This document shows, piece by piece, positions 1-5,402 of a stretch of 5,520 nt of DNA. Below the pieces are notes generated by a model that was not told where the DNA came from, did not search any database, and saw only the letters and a list, made by a program, of their open reading frames with translations. The DNA lies in contig SKSI01000080.1 in the NCBI GenBank assembly GCA_007123065.1, positions 1 through 5,520 of the forward strand, read 5' to 3'. How positions within the stretch are numbered: the stretch's first letter is position 1; each line of letters begins with the position of its first letter. The DNA is from Bacteroidales bacterium. GTDB lineage: Bacteria > Bacteroidota > Bacteroidia > Bacteroidales > UBA7960. A program made the translations under genes and the position numbers.

Positions 1-2
1 AA

Positions 3-173
3 TGGATGCCCGAGTACGCAAACAAAAATCGAGTGCTGGGTGCTGTCGCTTATCTCCGGGTCAATTCCAACAGCAATATGATGGCCGAAAAACATGGCCT
101 GTTCACCATCCGCGCCACCGGAAAAAGCGCAAAAATTGTAAATACCGAAGACTTCAAACCGACAGAATTCTAA
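3..173 (+). CDS. C-terminal end of a PD-(D/E)XK-like (DUF3782-type) protein, partial
   Basis: The frame starting at base 3 is open from the window edge to a TAA at 171-173 and gives 56 residues. They begin WMPEY and end with DFKPTEF. The body reads like a small alpha/beta tail: a GAVAYL strand, a helix (NSNMMAEKHG), a GLFTIRATG strand and a closing IVNTEDFKP segment. From memory, this order (PEY, then G-x-x-A, then A-x-x-x-GL, then a DFKP-x-x-F end) resembles the C-terminus of Bacteroidota proteins with an N-terminal coiled coil and a PD-(D/E)XK nuclease-like domain. The nuclease motifs themselves would lie upstream of the window, so activity cannot be judged. A competing frame from the ATG at base 2 is a shadow: its product is Arg/Lys/Gln-rich and has no domain-like pattern. 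The reading frame is fairly secure; the family assignment is tentative. Confidence 0.62.
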   Translation, partial: WMPEYANKNRVLGAVAYLRVNSNSNMMAEKHGLFTIRATGKSAKIVNTEDFKPTEF

Positions 174-210
174 AGTTCGGATAATTCCGATTGCCGAAAA
201 GAGATGTGAA

Positions 211-266
211 AATTAGCGAATTAGTAAATTGGCAGATATACATATTAGTAAATGTGCAAATGTGCA
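211..266 (+). repeat. Degenerate 8-bp tandem array (AATTAGCG-like units)
   Basis: Seven 8-bp units run in phase: AATTAGCG, AATTAGTA, AATTGGCA, GATATACA, TATTAGTA, AATGTGCA and AATGTGCA. The array begins 37 bp after the stop codon of the plus-strand gene ending at 173. The same unit family appears in reverse orientation at 5403-5458. No protein reading is plausible. Function is unknown; a 3'-untranslated or slippage-generated intergenic repeat is the simplest reading. Confidence 0.75.
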
Positions 267-296
267 GATTATCTCGATACCCAGAGGGGAGAGTCC

Positions 297-319
297 ATGT
301 GCTGTCCGTACAGATGCAT
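297..319. other. Small imperfect inverted repeat
   Basis: ATG-TG-CTGT (297-305) can pair with ACAG-ATG-CAT-like bases ending at 319. The stem has a 4-bp inner part (CTGT/ACAG), a 2x3 internal loop and a 3-bp outer part, closed by a 4-base loop (CCGT). No T-run follows on either side, so it is not a canonical intrinsic terminator. It lies in the 174-427 gap between the end of the plus-strand gene and the convergent M20 gene, where a bidirectional transcription end would be expected. It may be chance. Confidence 0.25.
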
Positions 320-320
320 T

Positions 321-366
321 GTTGAATCGTTTATTTGTGTTAATCGTTGATTCGATTAATTGTTAG
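321..366 (+). repeat. Degenerate GTTGAATC-like short-period array
   Basis: The stretch divides into GTTGAATC, GTTTATTT, a 9-bp GTGTTAATC, GTTGATTC, GATTAATT and GTTAG, so the period is close to 8 with drift. It shares the words GTTGAATCG and GTGTTWATCG with the array at 5267-5323, in the same orientation on the plus strand. It lies about 60 bp beyond the stop codon of the minus-strand M20 gene. The bases between it and that stop (367-427) hold no repeat or clear terminator. Confidence 0.6.
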
Positions 367-427
367 CAGTATAAACGCGTCAGCTGGGCAGTGCATCGAA
401 AAAAGAAGCTGAAGAAACAACCAAAGT

Positions 428-1798
428 CTATTTCATATCCTTTGCAAAAGATTCATAGAAATATGGTATGGTTTCCATGCCCTTAAAGAACTGTTCCAAA
501 GGATAGTTCTCATTAGGACTGTGAATGGCGTCGGTTTCCAGACCGAAACCCATCAGGATCGATTTGGTACCCAAAATCTGTTCAAACATGGAGATGATCG
601 GAATGCTGCCCCCGCTTCTGTATGGAACCGGCTTGATGCCGTAAGTGGTTTCATAAGCCTTGCTGGCAGCCCTGTATGCAATGGTGTCAACCGGACTCAC
701 ATAACCCTCACCGCCGTGAAGGAACTCCACATCAACTTTTACATAATCAGGGGCGATCGACAGGAAATGATCCCTGAACATCTGTGTGATCTTGTCGGAA
801 TTCTGATGTGGCACAAGACGCATGGAGATTTTAGCATGTGCTTCGGATGGCAATACGGTTTTCGCACCTTTGTCGGTGTGTCCGCCCCAGATGCCGTTCA
901 CATCAAGCGATGGCCTGATGCCCGTCCGTTCTAGTGTGGAATATCCTTTCTCGCCATGAAGGGCTTTTACATCAATCGATTTTTTGTATTCCTCCTCGTT
1001 GAAAGGAGCACGCGCCATCTCTGCACGTTCTTCATCGGAAAGATCTTCCACATCATCATAAAAGCCCTTTACGGTAATCCGTCCTTTCTCATCGATCAGA
1101 CTGCTGATCATGTCACACAATATATTGATCGGATTCGCTACGGCACCTCCGTAAAGACCCGAGTGAAGATCGCGGTTGGGTCCGGTTACATGCACCTCAA
1201 CGTATGAAAGCCCACGCAACCCCGTCGTGATAGAAGGTGTGTCGGGACCAAGCATCGCTGTATCAGAAACCAGGATCACATCAGCGGCAAGCTTTTCCTT
1301 ATTATCAGTTAAAAACTTCCCCAGACTGGGCGAACCGATCTCCTCTTCCCCTTCAATCATGAACTTCACATTGCAGGGCAATTTGTCGTGCTTAACCATA
1401 AATTCAAAAGCGGCAAAATGCATAAACATCTGCCCCTTGTCGTCATCAGCACCACGGGCAAATATCTTGCCGTCGCGGATCTCTGCCTCAAATGGTTTCG
1501 ACTTCCAGAGCTCCAGTGGCTCTACCGGCTGGACGTCATAGTGGCCATAAATCAAAACAGTAGGCAATTTTGTATCAATGATCTTTTCGCCATATACAAC
1601 GGGATGTCCTTCCGTATCACATACTTCCGCCTTGTCAGCACCTTTTTCCAGCAGGTTGTCGCGAACCCATGCTGCTGCTTTGTACATATCATCCTTGTGC
1701 GAATCCTTTGAACTGATAGAGGGAATGCGAATCAGATCAAATAGTTCGGCAAGAAACCTGTCCTTGTTGGCGGCAATGTAATCTTTCATTTCTTTCAT
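428..1798 (-). CDS. M20 family metallodipeptidase (CNDP2-like), cytosolic
   Basis: This is a complete 456-residue protein without a signal peptide, the usual length for bacterial M20 dipeptidases of the carnosinase/cytosolic non-specific dipeptidase group. These enzymes use two metal ions, usually Zn or Mn, to hydrolyse dipeptides to free amino acids. The motifs are in order: GHYDVQP (metal ligand H86, catalytic-site D88); RGADDDKGQ (bridging D119); EGEEEIGS (general base E152, metal ligand E153); SDT (metal ligand D179); DLHSG at the lid/dimerisation domain (H212, which in CNDP2 reaches the partner's active site); SMRLVP (R327, substrate carboxylate region); and HSPNE (metal ligand H426). 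All expected ligands are present, so the enzyme should be active. The ATG at 1798 is the first in frame after a stop at 1811-1813; M4 is a possible alternative start. The S46 peptidase two genes upstream makes dipeptides, the likely substrate class. Exact specificity cannot be read from sequence. Confidence 0.95.
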   Translation of the reverse strand: MKEMKDYIAANKDRFLAELFDLIRIPSISSKDSHKDDMYKAAAWVRDNLLEKGADKAEVCDTEGHPVVYGEKIIDTKLPTVLIYGHYDVQPVEPLELWKSKPFEAEIRDGKIFARGADDDKGQMFMHFAAFEFMVKHDKLPCNVKFMIEGEEEIGSPSLGKFLTDNKEKLAADVILVSDTAMLGPDTPSITTGLRGLSYVEVHVTGPNRDLHSGLYGGAVANPINILCDMISSLIDEKGRITVKGFYDDVEDLSDEERAEMARAPFNEEEYKKSIDVKALHGEKGYSTLERTGIRPSLDVNGIWGGHTDKGAKTVLPSEAHAKISMRLVPHQNSDKITQMFRDHFLSIAPDYVKVDVEFLHGGEGYVSPVDTIAYRAASKAYETTYGIKPVPYRSGGSIPIISMFEQILGTKSILMGFGLETDAIHSPNENYPLEQFFKGMETIPYFYESFAKDMK

Positions 1799-1872
1799 AG
1801 GAAAAATGTATTAATGTATTCGTGAAACGTGATAGTAAGCATTAGTTAGTTAATAATTCCTGATGTGAAGAG

Positions 1873-1880
1873 CAAATATA
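1873..1880 (-). promoter_or_regulatory. Possible Bacteroidota -7 promoter box for the M20 gene
   Basis: Read on the minus strand these bases are TATATTTG, a full match to the TAnnTTTG -7 consensus of the Bacteroidota primary sigma factor. It lies about 75 bp upstream of the M20 start codon, giving a leader of roughly 65-70 nt. No TTTG/TTG -33 element is visible at the expected distance further upstream, so the call is weak. No equivalent box was found directly upstream of the YD-repeat gene or the S46 gene. Confidence 0.35.
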
Positions 1881-1935
1881 CATGAATTTTTTTTGATAAG
1901 ATGAATGGTGAGTCCACTCCAAAAAGTCAAAAATG

Positions 1936-1954
1936 CCACAGATGCACAGATTAA
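1936..1954. repeat. CACAGAT 8-bp direct repeat element
   Basis: CACAGAT occurs at 1937-1943 and again at 1945-1951, so the period is 8 bp. On the minus strand it reads TTAATCTGTGCATCTGTGG. From memory, sequences of the type ATCTGTG-x-ATCTGTGGC recur between genes in many environmental bacterial genomes. This copy lies between the YD-repeat and M20 genes. The copies and period are seen directly; membership of a dispersed family is recollection only. Confidence 0.5.
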
Positions 1955-2061
1955 TAAAATTAACTTGCTCGCAACTTGGTGATAATCATTAATATATTTT
2001 ATATAGCAAATGCTTTGATTATCAAAACAGGTTTTAGGAACGGACTCAATGGTTAAGTGGT

Positions 2062-2955
2062 TTAATCGAAAAAGGCATACTGTTGTTTTACGACATAGCT
2101 TTGTTGAACTCCCATGGCGGGCACGGTTGCATCAATACGGCTTTCCAGCAGCAATCCGTCATCATCGTAAACACGCTCAACACGACTGACCAGGTTCCCT
2201 TTCATATCATATTCTTCCTGAAAACCGACATGACCATGATTCGCATATTTCATGTGGATCGTATTTTTCTTTTGCCGGTTTTCTTCAATGATTTGAATGG
2301 GACGGCCCTGATCATCATTTTCAAATAAAAAGCGTTCAATCAAATTGTCATCATTATCATAAACCAGTACCGATTCGCGATGCCCTTCATCATTATAAGA
2401 ATACACGCGTTTTTGTGATGATTCTTCTTGTCCGTTGTAATGAAAGACTTCCTGAAGCAGGCCATCCTCATATACATAGCGGTGTTCATCAACAATTTCT
2501 CCATCAGCATCTTTTACCAGTTCATGAACAAGCTGATCATCCTGATACGCCATTTCGGATATCTCTTCAATATCACCGTCCGAATCAATGATTTCCCTGC
2601 GAATCACCCGCCCGCTATCATCATAAGTATAATGGATCGTATCATGAGATCCATCCGCGTAATGAAGGTATTCGCGCGCGATACGCTGCCGGTCATCCGG
2701 CTCAAAGCTTTTTTCTTCTGTTACCGTGCCATCTGCCTCCTTCAACACCTCGCGGATCAGAAAGCCCCGGTCATCATATTCAAAAACAGTGGTTTGCTCC
2801 AACTGTCCGTCAATGCCGTACTGCTCCTGCAAAACAGTTTTATTAAAATCGGGATGAAACACCTCCCTCGACATCAGTATGCCCTGATCATCCCCGGATG
2901 AAGATCCATCTACTTTGCTCCTGTAAACCGATATACTCCTGATCTTTTTTCCCAT
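2062..2955 (-). CDS. Small acidic YD-repeat-like protein, function unknown
   Basis: This 297-residue protein is rich in Asp, Glu and Tyr and has neither signal peptide nor membrane segment, so it is predicted to be cytosolic. After a short N-terminus (MGKKIRSISVYRS) nearly the whole chain is a repeat with a period near 25 residues. Turns of the type (Y/F)-x-(Y/E)-D-x-x-G-x-(hydrophobic) start near residues 60, 85, 110, 137, 161, 187, 211, 237 and 262, with a looser one near 34. Between several of them lies a second turn, usually ADG or SDG (75, 101, 126, 151). This resembles the YD/RHS repeat, a beta-hairpin array. However, typical RHS proteins are large, secreted and end in a toxin; this one is short and has no RHS core or toxin tail. 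The ATG at 2955 is preceded directly by an in-frame TAA (2956-2958), which fixes the upstream limit of the start. It lies 155 bp after the S46 gene; no functional link is evident. A scaffold or binding role is possible but unproven. Confidence 0.85.
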   Translation of the reverse strand: MGKKIRSISVYRSKVDGSSSGDDQGILMSREVFHPDFNKTVLQEQYGIDGQLEQTTVFEYDDRGFLIREVLKEADGTVTEEKSFEPDDRQRIAREYLHYADGSHDTIHYTYDDSGRVIRREIIDSDGDIEEISEMAYQDDQLVHELVKDADGEIVDEHRYVYEDGLLQEVFHYNGQEESSQKRVYSYNDEGHRESVLVYDNDDNLIERFLFENDDQGRPIQIIEENRQKKNTIHMKYANHGHVGFQEEYDMKGNLVSRVERVYDDDGLLLESRIDATVPAMGVQQSYVVKQQYAFFD

Positions 2956-2973
2956 TTATATGTCTGTTAAATC

Positions 2974-3041
2974 TTACTCTTAATCTTAATCCCGAATCGC
3001 TTCCCGAATCGTAAACTCTCGGGACTTTCAGCTCGGGACTT
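2974..3041. repeat. Composite intergenic repeat: TTAATC hexamers, CCCGAATCG pair, CTCGGGACTT pair
   Basis: Three repeated words follow one another. TTACTC, TTAATC and TTAATC lie at 2974-2991. CCCGAATCG occurs twice (2991-2999 and 3003-3011, period 12). CTCGGGACTT occurs twice (3018-3027 and 3032-3041, period 14). The second and third sets are mutually complementary through TCCCGA/TCGGGA and can fold as two nested stems. The block lies between the S46 stop codon and the YD-repeat start. Together with the hexamer array next to it, it fills most of this gap. Confidence 0.7.
2990..3038. other. Nested inverted repeats (two TCCCGA / TCGGGA stems)
   Basis: Inner arms 3002-3007 and 3019-3024 pair over an 11-base loop. 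Outer arms 2990-2995 and 3033-3038 enclose them, with 6 and 8 unpaired bases between the stems. All four arms are perfect 6-mers. In the minus-strand transcript this would lie between the S46 and YD-repeat coding regions. No T-run follows, so a canonical terminator is not supported; an mRNA-processing, stability or attenuation hairpin is possible. Confidence 0.4.
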
Positions 3042-3056
3042 CGCTTACGCTCAGCC

Positions 3057-3116
3057 TCAATCTTAATCTCAATCCTAATCTCAATCTTAATCTCAATCTC
3101 AATCTCAATCTCAATC
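3057..3116 (-). repeat. GATTGA/GATTAA/GATTAG hexanucleotide array, ten units
   Basis: Ten uninterrupted 6-bp units are present. On the minus strand seven are GATTGA, two GATTAA and one GATTAG. The first unit in transcription order (3116-3111) contains the last codon (GAT) and stop codon (TGA) of the S46 gene, so the array starts inside the gene's end. In that reading frame each unit reads Asp-stop, using TGA, TAA or TAG. Related TTAATC hexamers recur at 2980-2991. Perfect tandem units suggest slippage-driven copy-number change. Confidence 0.9.
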
Positions 3117-5261
3117 TATAATTGTCATCTCTTCGATGAGGTGTCCGGCGCCGGCAAACTTGTCGATAACGAACAGCATGTAACGTGCATCCACGGAGAT
3201 GCTCTTCTGCAGGTCGTGTTCAAAAAGGATATCGCCGCTCATCCCTTCCCAGTTGGCATCGAAAACCACACCGATCAGGTGACCGTCGGCATTGATAACC
3301 GGACTCCCGGAATTCCCTCCGGTGATGTCGTTGTTGGTGATGAAGTTCACCACCATGTTGTTGTCATAAGCATACTTTCCGAAGTCGCGATTCTGATAAA
3401 GCTGTTTCAATTTTTCCGGTACAACAAACTCGTGATGATCCGGATCTTCTTTTTCCATGACGCCAGTCAGCGTGGTTTGGTAGTCGTAATAAACCGCATC
3501 AAACGGTTGATAGCCGTTCACGCTTCCATAAGTAAAGCGCATGGTGCTGTTCGCGTCGGGATAAAACAAGGCATCAGGTTTCATCTCGGACAAACCCCGC
3601 AGAAAATAGCGTTCCGCCCTTTGCAGTTTGGTGTTGTAAGCGGAGATATCCTCATTCAGTGCGCTATAAGTATCATAAAGCGAAACAACCGCGTTGAAAA
3701 CGGGATCATTATCCAGCACACCTGCTTCGGGTTGTTCAAGGAAAGCGGTGAGCCTGCCGGGGTCGGCAAAAATGCTTGAGGCGTAAACAAGTCTGGCGTA
3801 AGCATCAAAATTATTGCCAAAACGCTCTTCGATGATATCAAAAATTCCCGGAAGCATATCCAGCGGGATGCTTTCATAATACATCCGGAACATCGCGGCC
3901 CAGAGCAATTCGTCAACGCCGGCGTCATAATTCCTGTACAGCCGATCGGTTATCCCCATCAGTCGCTGTGCCTGCGTGGCAATCTCTTCCTCATCCACTG
4001 CATCCTGCAGGAGCTCATCCAGGTTTCTGAAAGCATTGGCAACGCGAACCACATCAGGTCCCGTGATCATCGCTTCCACAAATACGTAGTTGTGACTGTG
4101 AAACTCGCGCAAGCCTTCGTAAACTGCCCTGAAATCATCCATCACGCTGCCGTAAACGGCCTCTCTGTCAGGATTTGCGGTGGCCCAGGCTTCAAATTCC
4201 GCTTCCAGCTCGCGCTTGGAATCGGCCACGTTGAGGCGCTGCAGCGATTCGCTCATCCCGATGAAATTTTTCCAGTAATTGGCGATCCCCGAGTGTTTGG
4301 AGGCGTATTTGATCCGGATCTCATCATCGGCTGCCATAGCCGCTTCAATGATGTCAAGCTTTTCGCGACGGATGTCGATCCGTATCGGGTACATGTGCTC
4401 CAGACGGTAATCAATACCAAAGGAGGTCAGATACCGCTCCGTTCGACCGCTGTAGCCAAGTACCATCGCGAAATCGTTTTCCTGCACCCCCCGGTTGGAG
4501 ATGGGCAGGTGGTGACGCGGGCGCAACGGAATGTTGTCGGGATCGTAATCAGCAGGTGAGCCGTCGGGCGCAGTATATACGCGGAACAAAGCGAAATCGC
4601 CGGTGTGGCGCGGCCATTCCCAGTTGTCCGTATCGCCGCCAAAAGCACCGATGGCGTTCGGCGGCGCTCCCACCAATCTTACATCAGTATAAGTTTCATA
4701 AATAAAAAGATGGAAGTAATTGCCGGCAAACATCGAACGAACATTGGCAGAATAATGTGTCTCTTCAGTTGCGGCACCAACCAACTCAGCACTTTTCTCC
4801 CGGATCGCCTCATTGCGCTCCTCCTCCGTCATCTCATCAGAAAGAACCGCCCTGATCTCATCAGTAACATCTTCTACCTGTACCAGAAAACGGACAAACA
4901 GACCCTCATTGGGTAACTCCTCCTCACGGGACATCGCCCAAAAGCCATGCGTAAGCAAATCATTGTCAACAGAGCTATGCGATTGGATCCTTCCATACCC
5001 GCAATGGTGATTGGTGAGCACCAGTCCCTGATCAGAGATCATCTCCCCGGTACAGAAACCGCCAAAACTAACGATCGCATCCTTGATACTCGCTTCAGTA
5101 AAACTAAAAATCTCCTCCGGAGTCAGGTTCAGTCCCATCCGGTGCATCTCCTCATACAGCTTGTCGTCAATCATATAAGGAAGCCACATCCCCTCGTCAG
5201 CCTTAACAGGCACACGGAATACCAAAAAAATAAAAATCAAAGCAATTAATAAAGGTTTCAT
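3111..5261 (-). CDS. S46 family dipeptidyl-peptidase (DPP7/DPP11-like), secreted
   Basis: This is a complete 716-residue protein, the normal length for S46 exopeptidases, which remove dipeptides from the N-terminus of oligopeptides in the periplasm of Bacteroidota and some other bacteria. Residues 1-21 form a signal peptide (Lys, a long hydrophobic run, then VKA before DEGMW), which supports this start. The chymotrypsin-fold triad is visible: H86 in TNHHCGYG, D222 in DNWEWPRHTGDF and S651 in GGNSGSP. Residues known in Pseudoxanthomonas DAP BII to bind the substrate amino terminus appear conserved at N213, W214, R218 and N328, with a constant offset of two. The long helical insert of S46 enzymes spans about 290-560. 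At the S1-determining position (673 in Porphyromonas DPP11, Arg for Asp/Glu; Gly in DPP7) this protein has Ala669, in FDANWEGMSGDI. That argues against DPP11 activity and for a DPP7-like hydrophobic preference. No gene symbol is given because specificity is unproven. No -7 box was found in the repeat-filled upstream region. Confidence 0.96.
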   Translation of the reverse strand: MKPLLIALIFIFLVFRVPVKADEGMWLPYMIDDKLYEEMHRMGLNLTPEEIFSFTEASIKDAIVSFGGFCTGEMISDQGLVLTNHHCGYGRIQSHSSVDNDLLTHGFWAMSREEELPNEGLFVRFLVQVEDVTDEIRAVLSDEMTEEERNEAIREKSAELVGAATEETHYSANVRSMFAGNYFHLFIYETYTDVRLVGAPPNAIGAFGGDTDNWEWPRHTGDFALFRVYTAPDGSPADYDPDNIPLRPRHHLPISNRGVQENDFAMVLGYSGRTERYLTSFGIDYRLEHMYPIRIDIRREKLDIIEAAMAADDEIRIKYASKHSGIANYWKNFIGMSESLQRLNVADSKRELEAEFEAWATANPDREAVYGSVMDDFRAVYEGLREFHSHNYVFVEAMITGPDVVRVANAFRNLDELLQDAVDEEEIATQAQRLMGITDRLYRNYDAGVDELLWAAMFRMYYESIPLDMLPGIFDIIEERFGNNFDAYARLVYASSIFADPGRLTAFLEQPEAGVLDNDPVFNAVVSLYDTYSALNEDISAYNTKLQRAERYFLRGLSEMKPDALFYPDANSTMRFTYGSVNGYQPFDAVYYDYQTTLTGVMEKEDPDHHEFVVPEKLKQLYQNRDFGKYAYDNNMVVNFITNNDITGGNSGSPVINADGHLIGVVFDANWEGMSGDILFEHDLQKSISVDARYMLFVIDKFAGAGHLIEEMTIID

Positions 5262-5266
5262 AGGTA

Positions 5267-5306
5267 GTTGAATTGTTGAGTTGTTGAGTTGTTGAATCGT
5301 TGAATT
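5267..5306 (+). repeat. GTTGAATT/GTTGAGTT 8-bp tandem array, five units
   Basis: Five in-phase units are present: GTTGAATT, GTTGAGTT, GTTGAGTT, GTTGAATC and GTTGAATT. The array starts 6 bp upstream of the S46 start codon, so it would form part of the leader (as CAATTCAAC-type sequence) if transcription begins beyond it. Related units return at 5377-5384 and 5392-5399, after the CTTCGAG array, and in the left gap at 321-366. Confidence 0.88.
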
Positions 5307-5309
5307 GTG

Positions 5310-5323
5310 TTTATCGTTTATCG
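5310..5323 (+). repeat. TTTATCG 7-bp direct repeat, two units
   Basis: TTTATCG occurs at 5310-5316 and 5317-5323, followed by a partial TTTC. It joins the 8-bp GTTGAATT array to the CTTCGAG array. Similar GTTTATTTGTGTTAATCG wording is seen at 329-346. Confidence 0.7.
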
Positions 5324-5330
5324 TTTCTTC

Positions 5331-5365
5331 CTTCGAGCTTCGAGCTTCGAGCTTCGAGCTTCGAG
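5331..5365. repeat. (CTTCGAG)x5 perfect 7-bp tandem array
   Basis: Five exact copies of CTTCGAG follow each other with no substitutions. The repeated phase GCTTCGAGC has complementary ends (GCT/AGC around TCG), so every unit can form a tiny hairpin on either strand. Perfect identity suggests recent expansion or active copy-number change. The array lies about 70-100 bp upstream of the S46 start codon. Confidence 0.92.
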
Positions 5366-5402
5366 CCTTTTTAATTGTTGAGTGGCGAATCGTTGAATTG
5401 TC

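Larger units (their letters stand above)
1799..2061. other. 263-bp intergenic region between the YD-repeat gene and the M20 gene
   Basis: This AT-rich stretch contains no supportable gene. It holds a possible -7 box for the M20 gene (1873-1880), a CACAGAT direct-repeat element (1936-1954) and a short perfect palindrome, TTTGAT-T-ATCAAA (2014-2026). The palindrome is followed at once by AAAAC-AG-GTTTT. It lies about 40 bp beyond the stop codon of the YD-repeat gene and could mark its 3' end or bind a regulator. No G+C-rich stem with a T-run typical of an intrinsic terminator is visible. Confidence 0.6.

Noticed and set aside
2..184. 60-codon plus-strand reading frame from the first ATG
   Set aside because: It is out of frame with the protein-like reading at 3-173, and its Arg/Lys/Gln-rich product shows no domain pattern.
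375..458. Plus-strand protein-like tail overlapping the 3' end of the M20 gene
   Set aside because: A TAA at 372-374 closes the frame upstream, there is no start codon, and half of it is antisense to the M20 gene.
2014..2035. Intrinsic terminator after the YD-repeat gene
   Set aside because: The palindromes are short, AT-rich, have loops of one or two bases and lack a following T-run in the direction of transcription.
2428..2901. 157-codon plus-strand frame rich in Ile, Phe and Leu that looks membrane-like
   Set aside because: It is antisense to the YD-repeat gene. The many GAT/GAA codons there read as ATC/TTC on the other strand, which explains the false hydrophobicity.
2062..2955. RHS/contact-dependent toxin or its immunity partner
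   Set aside because: No export signal, RHS core motif, C-terminal toxin domain or VgrG/Tc neighbour is present; only the repeat style is similar.
3141..3779. 212-codon plus-strand frame and other frames opposite the two peptidase genes
   Set aside because: They overlap coding regions with intact catalytic motifs on the minus strand and show no family features of their own.
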